This document shows, piece by piece, positions 1 to 8,048 of a stretch of 64,000 nt of DNA. The DNA comes from Agromyces sp. S2-1-8. GTDB taxonomy: Bacteria; Actinomycetota; Actinomycetes; Actinomycetales; Microbacteriaceae. Every line of letters begins with the position of its first letter. Position 1 is the first letter of the stretch. The position numbers and the translations under genes were made by a program. The notes beneath the pieces were generated by a model. The model was not told the origin of the DNA. It did not search any database and saw only the letters and a program-made list of their open reading frames with translations. The DNA lies in the NCBI RefSeq assembly GCF_021129215.1, contig NZ_JAJOLP010000001.1, forward strand, positions 992,001-1,056,000, in the 5' to 3' direction.

Positions 1-406
1 GTTCCACTCGGGCTTCCCCGGGGCGGGCGCCGGCACACCCGGCGGGGGCGGGTACCGGCTCGAGAACGCGCGCCCGATCCCGTACCTCGACGACGTCGCG
101 GCGGAGTTCCCCGAGCTCAAGGTCATCAGCGCCCACCCGGCCTGGCCGTGGCACCTCGAGAACCTCGCGATGGTGTGGCACAAGTCGAACGTCTACCTCG
201 ACCTCTCGGGCTGGGCGCCGAAGTACCTGCCGCCCGAGGTCGTGCGCTACGCCGACTCGCTCATCACCGACCGGGTGCTGTTCGGCTCGGACTGGCCGGT
301 GATGACCGTCGACCGGTGGCTGACCGAGTTCGACGACCTGCCGTTCAAGCCCGAGTCGCGGCGGAAGATCCTGCTCGACAACGCCCGCAAGCTGTTCGGA
401 ATCTGA
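1..406 (+). CDS. Amidohydrolase family 2 protein, 5'-truncated by the window edge
   Basis: The reading frame is open from base 2 to the TGA at 404-406, so only about 134 C-terminal residues are visible and the real start lies upstream. The fragment has the hallmarks of the amidohydrolase_2 (ACMSD / 4-oxalomesaconate hydratase / PDC hydrolase) TIM-barrel family: a late His in the phrase ISAHPAW, a following HLENLAMVWHKSNVYLDLSGW segment and the family-typical FGSDWPV with its metal-binding Asp, then an LLDNARKLFGI end. The LigB- and LigA-like genes follow after 10 bases and a 1-base overlap, so it is probably part of the same aromatic ring-cleavage operon. Which hydrolase or hydratase step it performs cannot be told from the fragment. 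Confidence 0.8.
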   Translation, partial: FHSGFPGAGAGTPGGGGYRLENARPIPYLDDVAAEFPELKVISAHPAWPWHLENLAMVWHKSNVYLDLSGWAPKYLPPEVVRYADSLITDRVLFGSDWPVMTVDRWLTEFDDLPFKPESRRKILLDNARKLFGI

Positions 407-416
407 GAGGCGAGAC

Positions 417-1256
417 ATGGCCGAACTCGTGCTCGCGGCGGCGACGCCGCACAACCCGCTGCTCTGGCGCGCGATGCGCGACCCGATGCCCGACGACCTC
501 GCGGGGGTCGCGGCGAACTTCGCGCGCTTCCGGCGCGCGTTCGCCGAGCACGACGTCGACGTCGTCGTCGTCATCGGCACCGACCACCTGCGGCAGTTCT
601 TCTACGACACGTCGCCGGCGTTCGTCGTCGGCAAGGCCGACTCGTACCACGGCACGTGGGAGAACGAGGTGCGCACGTTCGGCATGGACGCCGTGGAGGT
701 CTCAGGCCACCGGGAGCTCGCCGACGAGATCTCGGGACGCACCGTGCTGCCCGAGGCGATCGACTTCGCAGTGAGCCTCGAGTGGCGGCTCGACCACAGC
801 TTCGTCATCCCGCTGCAGTACGTCAGGCCCGAGCTCGACCTGCCGGTCGTGCCGATCCACACGAACGCCTCGATGCCGCCGGTGCCGAGCGTGCGACGCT
901 TCATCGCGCTCGGCGAGCACCTGAGCCGGGCGATCTCGTCGTGGGAGTCGGACGCGCGCGTCGCGATCCTCACCTCGGGGCACATGGCGAACGACGTCGG
1001 CGGTCCGCGCACGTTCGCGGGCTCGCCCGACCCCGCCTTCGACGAGGCGGCCGCCGCGTGGATGCGCGACGGCGACCTCGACGGGGCGATCCGGGTGTGC
1101 AGCGACTTCGAGCGCATCACCGAGGCCGGATGCATGACCTACCAGTACCTCAACGCGATCACCGCGCTCGCGGCGATGGGCCGCCCCGCCGACTTCGTCG
1201 ACGTCGCCGAGTCGCGCTTCGCGTCGAGCCCGTTCTTCCTGTGGGGGAGCCGCTGA
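417..1256 (+). CDS. LigB-type class III extradiol ring-cleavage dioxygenase, catalytic subunit
   Basis: The 279-residue product fits the LigB family, which uses a non-haem Fe(II) centre to cleave catechol-type rings between a hydroxylated and a neighbouring carbon. Candidate metal ligands are in the expected places: His12 in ATPHNPLL, His57 in VIGTDHL and Glu236 in ITEAGC; His189 in TSGHMAND is the likely catalytic base. It is close in length to LigB of protocatechuate 4,5-dioxygenase. The next gene encodes a LigA-like small subunit whose ATG shares one base with this stop, so the two chains are probably made together. Protocatechuate, gallate or a related diol are all possible substrates. 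Confidence 0.85.
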   Translation: MAELVLAAATPHNPLLWRAMRDPMPDDLAGVAANFARFRRAFAEHDVDVVVVIGTDHLRQFFYDTSPAFVVGKADSYHGTWENEVRTFGMDAVEVSGHRELADEISGRTVLPEAIDFAVSLEWRLDHSFVIPLQYVRPELDLPVVPIHTNASMPPVPSVRRFIALGEHLSRAISSWESDARVAILTSGHMANDVGGPRTFAGSPDPAFDEAAAAWMRDGDLDGAIRVCSDFERITEAGCMTYQYLNAITALAAMGRPADFVDVAESRFASSPFFLWGSR

Positions 1257-1603
1257 TGACGAAGTACATGGTCGACAAGTTCATGCGGTACGTCGAGCTG
1301 AGCGACGCGCGCGTGGCGGCCTACGTCGCCGATCCGGCGGCCTACGTCGAGGGATGGCTCGGCGCCGGCGCCGGCGCGGAGGGCGCGACCGACGACCGCG
1401 TGCTGACCGAGGCGGAGCGCGCGGCCTTCGCCGCCCGGGACTACGCGGCGCTCTACGCGCTCGGCGCCCACCCCTACCTGCTGTGGCACTTCACCGAGGC
1501 GGTGCATGCTCACGAGTTCACTCCCGAGCAGGGATGGCGCGAGCTCGTCGAGCGGTATCGTGCCGGCGTGGCGCCGCAGGGGGTCGTCGACTACATTCCG
1601 TAG
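1256..1603 (+). CDS. LigA-like extradiol dioxygenase small subunit
   Basis: The 115-residue protein resembles the alpha subunit of protocatechuate 4,5-dioxygenase (LigA, usually about 130-140 residues), with the helical LTEAERAAFAARDYAALYALGAHPYLLWHF pattern split over residues 50-80. In LigAB this subunit closes the active site of LigB. The ATG start at 1256 overlaps the TGA of the catalytic subunit by one base, which argues for translational coupling and for this start over the longer open frame upstream. It is the last gene of the operon: the next gene is on the opposite strand. Function rests on family resemblance and on its neighbour. Confidence 0.8.
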   Translation: MTKYMVDKFMRYVELSDARVAAYVADPAAYVEGWLGAGAGAEGATDDRVLTEAERAAFAARDYAALYALGAHPYLLWHFTEAVHAHEFTPEQGWRELVERYRAGVAPQGVVDYIP

Positions 1604-1613
1604 GGCGGTCGGT

Positions 1614-1814
1614 TCACTCCTCCACGCCGGGGTCGCCGCCGTCGAGCCCGCCGTCGGTCGAGTCGGTCATCGGCTCGGCGTCGTCGGTCGTTCCTCGCTC
1701 GTCGGAGGCGCGCTCGCGGTCCTCGACGTCGCGGGCCAGGCGCTCCGCCCGCTGGTCGCCCGCGCGCCGGGCCTCGGTGTCGGCGGTGGTCTCGGGATCG
1801 TTCATCGAGGTCAT
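1614..1814 (-). CDS. Small acidic hypothetical protein
   Basis: A 66-residue, highly charged, probably disordered protein (MTSMNDPETTADTEARR... ending GGDPGVEE) with many Asp, Glu and Arg and no hydrophobic segment. The ATG at 1814 has a good GGAGGG ribosome-binding site 4 bases upstream. It converges on the LigA-like gene, leaving 10 bases. The sequence is low in complexity, so homology is hard to judge; similar small acidic multidrug-transporter-adjacent proteins are common in Microbacteriaceae but no function can be assigned. Confidence 0.55.
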   Translation of the reverse strand: MTSMNDPETTADTEARRAGDQRAERLARDVEDRERASDERGTTDDAEPMTDSTDGGLDGGDPGVEE

Positions 1815-1894
1815 GTCGCCCTCCAGGGTCGCTCGTCCGGGTACGCGACCACGCTCGCAGCAGGCGGTCCGTCGGGCAACGGGCTTGACAGGGC

Positions 1895-2869
1895 TCAGGC
1901 GACGCCGAGCAGCACCGAGGCCGCGAGTGCGAGCAGCGCGCCGACGAGCTGCACGCGTGAGAGGTGCTCGCGCAGCACGATCCAGGCGAGCGCCATCGTC
2001 GCGAGCGGGTAGAGGTTCGTGAGCACGGCGACGACGGCGACGTTGCCCGCGTGCAGCCCGAGCATGAGCAGCACGTTCGCGATGCCCGTGAGCAGGCCGG
2101 CCGCTGCCGCGGACAGCATCGCGGTCGAGGCCAGACCGTGCGTCCCGGCCTCTGCAGGAGATTCGTCGCCATCCTCGGTGCGGGCGGGGGAGCGGTCGGA
2201 TTCTCGAGCAGGAGCTGCGGACTCGAGCGACGCGGCGGGCGGGTCGAGCAGCGCGAGCAGGCGGCGGATCGGTGCGCTCATCGGCGCGAGCAGTGCGACG
2301 GCGAGCAGCACGACCGCGCCCGTGACCGAGTCGAGCAGCACCGGGATGAGCCCCGAGTCGTCGGGCACCCGGTCGAGGGCGACCGTCGCGAAGCCGAAGC
2401 CGAGGCCGGCCGCGAGCGTGAACACGACCGTGCGGGTGCTGAGGCCGCTGACGCTCAGCCGATGCTCCATGCCGATCAGCACCGAGCCGACGACCGCGGC
2501 GACGACGGCCACCCAGACCAGCGGGCCGAGCGGATCGCCGATGACGAGTGCCGCCGCGACCGGCGCCGCCGAGCTCAGCAGGGCGATGACGGGCGTCACG
2601 AGCGAGATCGGCCCGGCGGCCAGTGCCGCGAAGAACGCGAGGAAGCCGATGAGCGCGAGCACCCCGGCGATGAGCCCGCTCGTCACCGCCGGCAGCGACC
2701 AGACCCCACCGGTCGCCGACACCACGACGACGAGCACGAGCGCGGCGACCGCGTAGTTGACCGTCGTCGACGCGAACACGGTCGCGCGCCGCGCCGCGAC
2801 GCCGCCGAGGAAGTCGGCGACGCCGTAGGCGAGCGCCGCACCGAGCGCGAGCGCCACGACTGCGATCAT
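1895..2869 (-). CDS. EamA/DMT-type membrane transporter
   Basis: A 324-residue membrane protein with about ten hydrophobic helices arranged as two halves, the layout of the drug/metabolite transporter (EamA) superfamily. The halves are separated by an Asp/Glu/Arg-rich hydrophilic insert around residues 215-255. The C-terminal phrase NLYPLATMALAWIVLREHL matches the conserved end of EamA domains (a Pro-containing helix followed by EHL). The ATG at 2869 was chosen because GGGAGGA lies 6-7 bases upstream; the open frame continues further but without membrane segments. Substrate unknown; the family exports amino acids, sugars or small metabolites. Confidence 0.8.
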   Translation of the reverse strand: MIAVVALALGAALAYGVADFLGGVAARRATVFASTTVNYAVAALVLVVVVSATGGVWSLPAVTSGLIAGVLALIGFLAFFAALAAGPISLVTPVIALLSSAAPVAAALVIGDPLGPLVWVAVVAAVVGSVLIGMEHRLSVSGLSTRTVVFTLAAGLGFGFATVALDRVPDDSGLIPVLLDSVTGAVVLLAVALLAPMSAPIRRLLALLDPPAASLESAAPARESDRSPARTEDGDESPAEAGTHGLASTAMLSAAAAGLLTGIANVLLMLGLHAGNVAVVAVLTNLYPLATMALAWIVLREHLSRVQLVGALLALAASVLLGVA

Positions 2870-2940
2870 CGCCCAATCCTCCCGCGGCCGACCGACACCC
2901 TGCCATCGCACGACTGCCTGCCGTCGAGCACATCCGGTCG

Positions 2941-2966
2941 GTCGACCGGGTCGACCGGGTCGACCG
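2941..2966. repeat. Short tandem repeat GTCGACCGG
   Basis: Nearly three tandem copies of the 9-mer GTCGACCGG lie in the gap between the transporter gene and cofD, just past the cofD stop. Each unit contains a SalI-like palindrome. It may mark a slippage site or a weak terminator; no function is evident. Confidence 0.6.
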
Positions 2967-2982
2967 ATCGCTCGCCCACGCG

Positions 2983-4071
2983 CTACTCGACGGTCGGCAG
3001 GGCGCCCGCGAGCTCGAGCGCGGCCTCGGCGAGCGCCGCCGAGGTGTCGACGTCGCGCATCCACAGCGGCACCGCGGCCGCGACCAGCCCGGCCTCGGCG
3101 AGCGGGCCCAGCGCCGAGGCATCCGTCTCGTCGACGAGCCAACCGTCGATGATGCCGCCACCGGATCGCGCGCCGTAGTGCCGGCCGACCGCCTCCGCGC
3201 TCGTCTCGACGCCGATGACCGGCAGGCACGCATCGGCCATGCCGCGCACGACGCGGCCGCCGATGATCGGCGAGACGCCGACGACCGGTGCGGATGTCGC
3301 GGCGAGTGCCTCGCGGATGCCGGGCACCGCGACGATCGTGCCGATCGACACGACGGGGTTCGACGGGGCGACGAGCACCACGTCGGCGCCCTCGATCGCC
3401 TCGACGACGCCGGGGGCCGGCCGGGCCGAGGCGAGGTTCCGCTGCGTGAAGGCGAGCGCGGGGACGGCGGCGCGGTGCCTGGTCCACCACTCCTGGAAGT
3501 GCATCGCCGCCCTCGTCGGCGCGCCGTCAGGCGGCGGTGCGTCGGCCGGCGCCCCGGCGACCGAATCGCCCAGTGCGGCGGCATCCACCGTGACCCAGGT
3601 GTCGACCTCGGTGTCGGTCGCGGGGACGAGTCGCGCCCCGAGCGGCCAGCGCCGCTGCAGGCGGTCGCCGACCTGCGACGGGGTGAGGCCCTCGCGCAGC
3701 CACGCGGTGCGGGCGAGGTGCGTGCCGAGGTCGAGGTCGCCGAGGGTGAACCACGGCCAGCCGACGCCCCACTCGCGCAGCTCCGCGGCGACGCGTTCGG
3801 TCTCGCCGGCGCGACCCCAGCCGCGCTCGGTGTCGTTGACGCCGGCGAGGGCGTAGAGCAGCGAGTCGAAGTCGGGCATGAGCCGCACGCCCGCGAGCCA
3901 CACGTCGTCGCCGGTGTTCACGACGACGGTGATCTCGTCGGGGGAGGCGCCGCCGGGCCGCTCGCCGACCGCCGCCCCCGCCTGCGCGTCGGCACGACGC
4001 CGCACGGCCTCTCGCAGCCCGAGCACGAAACGGGAACCGCCGACGCCGCCGGCCAGCACGGTGATCTTCAC
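2983..4071 (-). CDS. cofD: 2-phospho-L-lactate transferase CofD (coenzyme F420 biosynthesis)
   Basis: CofD joins the activated 2-phospholactate (or phosphoenolpyruvate in many bacteria) unit to the deazaflavin Fo, making the F420-0 precursor. The 362-residue product begins with the family signature KITVLAGGVGGSRF (residues 2-15) and carries VNTGDD and the long RNLAS/VVEAIEGADVVLVAPSNPVVSIGTI block typical of the C-terminal half. The start is a GTG at 4071. The rest of the pathway (cofC, cofE, fbiC) is not in the window. Presence of F420 synthesis fits the LLM-class oxidoreductase gene at 8049, which belongs to a superfamily that includes F420-dependent enzymes. Confidence 0.93.
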   Translation of the reverse strand: MKITVLAGGVGGSRFVLGLREAVRRRADAQAGAAVGERPGGASPDEITVVVNTGDDVWLAGVRLMPDFDSLLYALAGVNDTERGWGRAGETERVAAELREWGVGWPWFTLGDLDLGTHLARTAWLREGLTPSQVGDRLQRRWPLGARLVPATDTEVDTWVTVDAAALGDSVAGAPADAPPPDGAPTRAAMHFQEWWTRHRAAVPALAFTQRNLASARPAPGVVEAIEGADVVLVAPSNPVVSIGTIVAVPGIREALAATSAPVVGVSPIIGGRVVRGMADACLPVIGVETSAEAVGRHYGARSGGGIIDGWLVDETDASALGPLAEAGLVAAAVPLWMRDVDTSAALAEAALELAGALPTVE

Positions 4072-4112
4072 CCTGACATCGTCCCATCGGCCGCGGCCCC
4101 TCGAAAACGAGG

Positions 4113-4125
4113 CAGGATGGTCCGA
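4113..4125 (+). promoter_or_regulatory. Leaderless-type -10 box of the AraC gene
   Basis: CAGGAT at 4113-4118 is followed by 6 bases and then the ATG at 4125. No Shine-Dalgarno sequence is present, so transcription probably starts at or next to the start codon. Confidence 0.45.
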
Positions 4126-5066
4126 TGGGCGAGGTGATGAGGCTCCGATCCGGAGACGTCGGCGTGGTCGAGCCGATCTGGCAGCAGTTCGCCCCGAGCG
4201 CGCGCATCAAGCGGGTCGAGCCCGCACGATTCCGGTTCGAGTGGGATTCGGCCTCGCTCGACGGCTTCTCGGTCGTCGAGTACCGGCTCGACGCCGACGT
4301 GGACTCCGTGGTCGACGCCGCCGACCAGCTCTTCGTCTGCCAGTTGACGACCCCCGGCGGCGGCGTGGGCACCGCACGCACCGCGTTCGACGCGGCGATG
4401 CCGTGGGCCTGCAGCCGCAGGCCGGTGGAGGCGAGCTGGCGGGGCGAGGCGCAGGTGCGGGCGTTCATCTTCGACCTCGCCGGCGCCGAGCGCCTGGCGC
4501 GGCGCATGAGCGGCGACGACGCGCTGCGGCTGCGGGTGCTCGACCCGCAGCCGAGATCGGCGGCCGCCGGACGCGCCTGGCTCAGCGCGTTCGACCACGT
4601 TCGTCGTTCGCTCGTCGACGACGGCGGGCACGACGAGCCGCTCATCGCGGCCGAGCTCGCCGCCCACGCGCTGCGGATCACGCTCGCCGCGATCCCGACG
4701 ACCTACCTCGACACGATCGAGCGGTCGCCGCAGCGCGGCCCGGCCGACGCCACCGTGCGCCGTGCGATGGCCTACATCGACCAGCATGCGCGCGAGCCGA
4801 TCACGGTCGACGAGGTCGCCGAAGCCGTGCACATCTCGACGCGCGGGCTGCAGTACGCGTTCCTGCGGTCGACGGGCGAGTCGCCGATGCAGTACCTGCG
4901 ACGCGTGCGCCTCGCCGGCGCCCACGACGAGCTCGTCCTCGGCGTCGAGGCGGTCGCGGTCGTCGCCCGGCGCTGGGGGTTCGGGCACTCGTCGCGCTTC
5001 GCGCGCTACTACCGCGAGCAGTACGGCTGCACGCCGAGCGAGCAGCTCCGCCGCGCGCGTTCCTGA
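4125..5066 (+). CDS. AraC-family transcriptional regulator
   Basis: A 313-residue regulator with a variable N-terminal domain of the AraC-binding-like type (about residues 15-180) and a C-terminal double helix-turn-helix (about 205-310). The HTH part shows the family pattern AYIDQHAREPITVDEVAEAV, then the second motif WGFGHSSRFARYYREQYGCTPSEQLRR split across 280-310. It faces away from cofD, with a shared 53-base gap, and precedes the DUF7882 gene. Ligand and target genes are unknown; the pyrimidine cluster 500 bases downstream is one candidate regulon. Confidence 0.85.
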   Translation: MGEVMRLRSGDVGVVEPIWQQFAPSARIKRVEPARFRFEWDSASLDGFSVVEYRLDADVDSVVDAADQLFVCQLTTPGGGVGTARTAFDAAMPWACSRRPVEASWRGEAQVRAFIFDLAGAERLARRMSGDDALRLRVLDPQPRSAAAGRAWLSAFDHVRRSLVDDGGHDEPLIAAELAAHALRITLAAIPTTYLDTIERSPQRGPADATVRRAMAYIDQHAREPITVDEVAEAVHISTRGLQYAFLRSTGESPMQYLRRVRLAGAHDELVLGVEAVAVVARRWGFGHSSRFARYYREQYGCTPSEQLRRARS

Positions 5067-5139
5067 CGTCGTTCGTCATCTGCAGCGAGTCGTTCGCATA
5101 CCGGCTGCTTCCGCAGCGCCCCGGGGGCGACCGCGCTCC

Positions 5140-5153
5140 TACGCTCGATCGCA
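5140..5153 (+). promoter_or_regulatory. Leaderless-type -10 box of the DUF7882 gene
   Basis: TACGCT at 5140-5145, then exactly 7 bases, then ATG at 5153. The spacing matches many other genes in this window. Confidence 0.5.
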
Positions 5154-5488
5154 TGGGCACCATCTACTACGGCAGCGGCTTGAGCACCCGCATCGAGGAC
5201 CGCGCGCTCGCGCACCTCAAGGTCGCGATCATCGCGAAGCTGCGCCGCAACGAGAGCTTCACGCTGTCGTGGGCGCATCCCGAGGACCACCCCGAGGGTC
5301 GGAGCACTCTCTGGCTGCACCCCGCGATCCCGCTGCGCTTCGTCTTCGACGAGCCGGAGGCGCCCGAGCTCAACCGCGAGTGGCTCGAGCAGCTCATGCG
5401 TTCGGCGAACAGCACCGGCGGCATCCAGCTCGTGCCCGAGCACCTCGAGCCGCTGCAGCAGTCGCAGCCGCAGCGAGAGGTGGCCTGA
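5153..5488 (+). CDS. DUF7882-type protein (often mislabelled ATP-dependent DNA ligase)
   Basis: This 111-residue protein matches a compact family found again and again in Microbacteriaceae: MGTIYYGSG at the N-terminus, an IEDRALAHLKVAIIAKLRRNESF core and a SANSTGGIQLVPEHLEP end. Database entries frequently call the family ATP-dependent DNA ligase, but no ligase domain, KxDG motif or nucleotidyltransferase fold is visible and the length is far too short, so that name should not be copied. The ATG at 5153 is preceded by a leaderless-type promoter. Its function is unknown; the strong conservation and single-domain form suggest a small cytoplasmic housekeeping factor. Confidence 0.85.
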   Translation: MGTIYYGSGLSTRIEDRALAHLKVAIIAKLRRNESFTLSWAHPEDHPEGRSTLWLHPAIPLRFVFDEPEAPELNREWLEQLMRSANSTGGIQLVPEHLEPLQQSQPQREVA

Positions 5489-5608
5489 CCCGACCCTCCC
5501 TCGCGTGCTCATCCGAGCAGCCCATTGCCCCATCCGCGCCCCGGCGAGAGTATGGGTCGACAGGCACCATGAGCCACGAGAGCACCTCGAAGTGCGGCAG
5601 GAGGCAGC

Positions 5609-6457
5609 ATGACCACCGTCCGAGCGGCCATCACCCAGACGACCTGGACCGGCGACAAGGCATCGATGCTCGACAAGCACGAGCAGTTCGCCCGAGACGC
5701 CGCAGCGCAGGGCGCGCAGGTCGTCTGCTTCCAAGAGCTGTTCTACGGCCCGTACTTCGGCATCACGCAGGATCAGAGGTACTACCGCTTCGCCGAGGCG
5801 GCCGACGGGCCGATCGTGCAGCGCTTCGCCGCGGTCGCGAAGGAACTCGGCACCGTCATGGTGCTGCCGATCTACGAAGAGGCCGAGACCGGGGTCTACT
5901 ACAACACCTCGGTGCTGGTCGACGCCGACGGCGAGATCCTCGGCAAGTACCGCAAGCACCACCTGCCGCACCTCGACCGGTTCTGGGAGAAGTTCTACTT
6001 CCGCCCCGGCAACCTCGGCTACCCCGTCTTCGACACCGCGGTCGGCCGGGTCGGCATGTACATCTGCTACGACCGGCACTTCCCCGAAGGGTGGCGCGAG
6101 CTCGGCCTGAACGATGCGCACATGGTGTTCAACCCGAACGCGACGAAGCCCGGCCTCTCGAACCGCCTGTGGGAGGTCGAGGGCCCGTGCGCCGCGGTCG
6201 CCAACGGCTACTTCGTGCTGCAGCCGAACCGCGTCGGCCGCGAGGACAACGAGTACGGCGAGCTCGCCGTCGACTTCTACGGCACGAGCCAGGTCATCGA
6301 CCCGCGCGGCAACTTCGTCGGCGAGCGCGGCTCGAGCGAGCACGAGGAGCTGCTCGTGCGCGACCTCGACCTCGACATGGTGCGGCAGATGCGCGACGAC
6401 TGGCAGTTCTACCGCGACCGCCGGCCCGACTCCTACACGAAGATCGCGAAGCCGTGA
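5609..6457 (+). CDS. Beta-ureidopropionase-like carbon-nitrogen hydrolase
   Basis: The 282-residue protein belongs to the nitrilase superfamily. The Glu-Lys-Cys triad is in place: Glu43 in CFQELF, Lys116 in YRKHHLP and Cys153 in YICYDRHFPE. The Phe-Tyr-Phe-Arg-Pro-Gly stretch after Lys116 is typical of N-carbamoyl-beta-alanine amidohydrolases. In the reductive pyrimidine pathway this enzyme turns N-carbamoyl-beta-alanine (or the 2-methyl form from thymine) into beta-alanine, CO2 and ammonia. The ATG at 5609 has an AGGAGG site 5-6 bases upstream. Dihydropyrimidinase, which makes its substrate, is the next gene, so the assignment is strong from both sequence and context. Confidence 0.9.
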   Translation: MTTVRAAITQTTWTGDKASMLDKHEQFARDAAAQGAQVVCFQELFYGPYFGITQDQRYYRFAEAADGPIVQRFAAVAKELGTVMVLPIYEEAETGVYYNTSVLVDADGEILGKYRKHHLPHLDRFWEKFYFRPGNLGYPVFDTAVGRVGMYICYDRHFPEGWRELGLNDAHMVFNPNATKPGLSNRLWEVEGPCAAVANGYFVLQPNRVGREDNEYGELAVDFYGTSQVIDPRGNFVGERGSSEHEELLVRDLDLDMVRQMRDDWQFYRDRRPDSYTKIAKP

Positions 6458-6465
6458 AGTCGTCG

Positions 6466-6531
6466 ATCGAGTAGCGAAGCGGATCGAGATCACGCAGGTT
6501 CTCGATACGGCCACCGGCCTACTCGACCGGC
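6466..6531. repeat. REP-like palindromic repeat (GGTCGAGTAGCG / CTCGATACGG type), doublet
   Basis: The gap between the ureidopropionase and dihydropyrimidinase genes holds a degenerate left copy (ATCGAGTAGCGAAGCGGATC) and, beginning near 6498, a right copy containing TTCTCGATACGGCC and CTACTCGACCGG. Each copy is an imperfect hairpin. Related copies occur at 7998, 10443 and 48136. Confidence 0.7.
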
Positions 6532-6547
6532 GGAGATTGGAGCATCA

Positions 6548-7990
6548 ATGACCACGACCCTCATCACCGGCGGCACGGTCGTCAGCGCGACCGGTCGCGC
6601 CGCGGCCGACGTGCTCATCGGCGGCGAGCGCATCGTCGCCCTCCTCGAACCGGGTTCCGAACTGCTCGGCACGGATGTCGCGGCGAGCGCCGATCGCGTC
6701 ATCGACGCCACCGGCAAGTACGTGATCCCCGGCGGCATCGACGCGCACACGCACATGCAGCTGCCGTTCGGCGGCACCGAGGCGAGCGACACGTTCGAGA
6801 CGGGAACGCGTGCCGCCGCGCACGGCGGCACGACGTCGATCATCGACTTCGCCGTGCAGCGCTACGGCGAGCGCGTGCAAGACGGCCTCGCCGCCTGGCA
6901 CGAGAAGGCCGCGGGCAACTGCGCGATCGACTACGGCTTCCACCAGATCGTCGGCGGCGTCGACGACGACGCCCTCGCCGCGATGCGCGCGCTGCCCGAC
7001 GAGGGCATCTCGAGCTTCAAGCTCTTCATGGCCTATCCGGGCGTCTTCTACTCCGACGACGCCCAGGTGCTGAAGGCGATGCAGGTCTCGCGCGACACCG
7101 GCATGCTCACGATGATGCACGCCGAGAACGGGCCGGCGATCGACGTGCTCGCCGAGCAGCTCGTCGCAGCGGGCAAGACCGACCCGTACTTCCACGGCAT
7201 CGCCCGAGCCTGGGAGATGGAGGAGGAGGCGACGCACCGCGCGATCATGCTCGCGAAGCTCACGGGCGCCCCGCTCTACGTGGTGCACGTGTCGGCGAAG
7301 CAGGCGGTCGAGCAGCTCGCGTGGGCGCGCGACAAGGGGCAGAACGTGTTCGGCGAGACCTGTCCCCAGTACCTCTACCTCTCGCTCGAAGACCAGCTCG
7401 CCGCATCCAGCGACCAATGGGGTGCCTTCGAAGGCGCCAAGTGGGTGTGCTCGACCCCGCTGCGCTCGCGAGAAGAGGGGCACCAGCAGGCGATGTGGCA
7501 GGCGCTGCGCACGAACGACCTGCAGATGGTCTCGACCGACCACTGCCCCTTCTGCATGAAAGACCAGAAAGAGCTCGGGCTCGGCGACTTCCGCAAGATC
7601 CCGAACGGCATCGGCGGCGTCGAGCACCGCATGGACCTCATGTACCAGGGCGTCGTGACCGGCGAGATCACCCTCGAACGCTGGGTCGAGCTCACGTCGA
7701 CGACGCCGGCGCGCATGTTCGGGCTGTACGGCCGCAAGGGCGTCATCCAGCCCGGCGCCGATGCCGACGTCGTGGTCTACGACCCGAACGGGCGCACCTC
7801 GATCGGCTACGGCGAGGGACGCACGCACCACATGAACATGGACCACTCCGCGTGGGAGGGCTTCGAGATCGACGGGCACGTCGACACGGTGCTCTCGCGG
7901 GGCAAGGTCGTCGTCGACGGCGGCGAGTACCTCGGCGCCAAGGGCGACGGCCGGTTCCTGAAGCGCGGCCTGAGCCAGTACTTGAGCTGA
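6548..7990 (+). CDS. hydA: Dihydropyrimidinase
   Basis: The 480-residue enzyme is a cyclic amidohydrolase that opens dihydrouracil or dihydrothymine to the N-carbamoyl amino acid, the second step of reductive pyrimidine breakdown. Metal ligands are visible: His67 and His69 in GGIDAHTHMQ, the carbamylated Lys158 in SSFKLFMAYPG, His in MMHAEN, His in VVHVSAKQA and Asp in STDHCPF. The length matches the family. It sits between the genes for the next enzyme (ureidopropionase, upstream) and an LLM flavin oxidoreductase. A GGAG site lies shortly before the ATG at 6548. Hydantoinase activity is a possible side activity, but the gene neighbourhood favours the pyrimidine role. Confidence 0.93.
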   Translation: MTTTLITGGTVVSATGRAAADVLIGGERIVALLEPGSELLGTDVAASADRVIDATGKYVIPGGIDAHTHMQLPFGGTEASDTFETGTRAAAHGGTTSIIDFAVQRYGERVQDGLAAWHEKAAGNCAIDYGFHQIVGGVDDDALAAMRALPDEGISSFKLFMAYPGVFYSDDAQVLKAMQVSRDTGMLTMMHAENGPAIDVLAEQLVAAGKTDPYFHGIARAWEMEEEATHRAIMLAKLTGAPLYVVHVSAKQAVEQLAWARDKGQNVFGETCPQYLYLSLEDQLAASSDQWGAFEGAKWVCSTPLRSREEGHQQAMWQALRTNDLQMVSTDHCPFCMKDQKELGLGDFRKIPNGIGGVEHRMDLMYQGVVTGEITLERWVELTSTTPARMFGLYGRKGVIQPGADADVVVYDPNGRTSIGYGEGRTHHMNMDHSAWEGFEIDGHVDTVLSRGKVVVDGGEYLGAKGDGRFLKRGLSQYLS

Positions 7991-7997
7991 CGTCGTC

Positions 7998-8028
7998 GGT
8001 CGAGGAGCGCGAAGCGCGTATCGAGACC
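7998..8028. repeat. REP-like palindromic repeat, single copy
   Basis: A 31-base copy lies between the dihydropyrimidinase stop and the LLM oxidoreductase gene. It starts GGTCGAGGAGCGCG and ends CGCGTATCGAGACC, with the GAGCGC/GCGC core forming a hairpin. Confidence 0.75.
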
Positions 8029-8048
8029 ACGGCATGGAAGGAGACGAA

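Noticed and set aside
656-1255. Longer start for the LigA-like protein
   Set aside because: The extension reads through the LigB gene in another frame and is Arg-rich; the ATG at 1256 is coupled to the LigB stop.
5153-5488. ATP-dependent DNA ligase
   Set aside because: Too short and without the KxDG nucleotidyltransferase motif; the name is a propagated error for this family.
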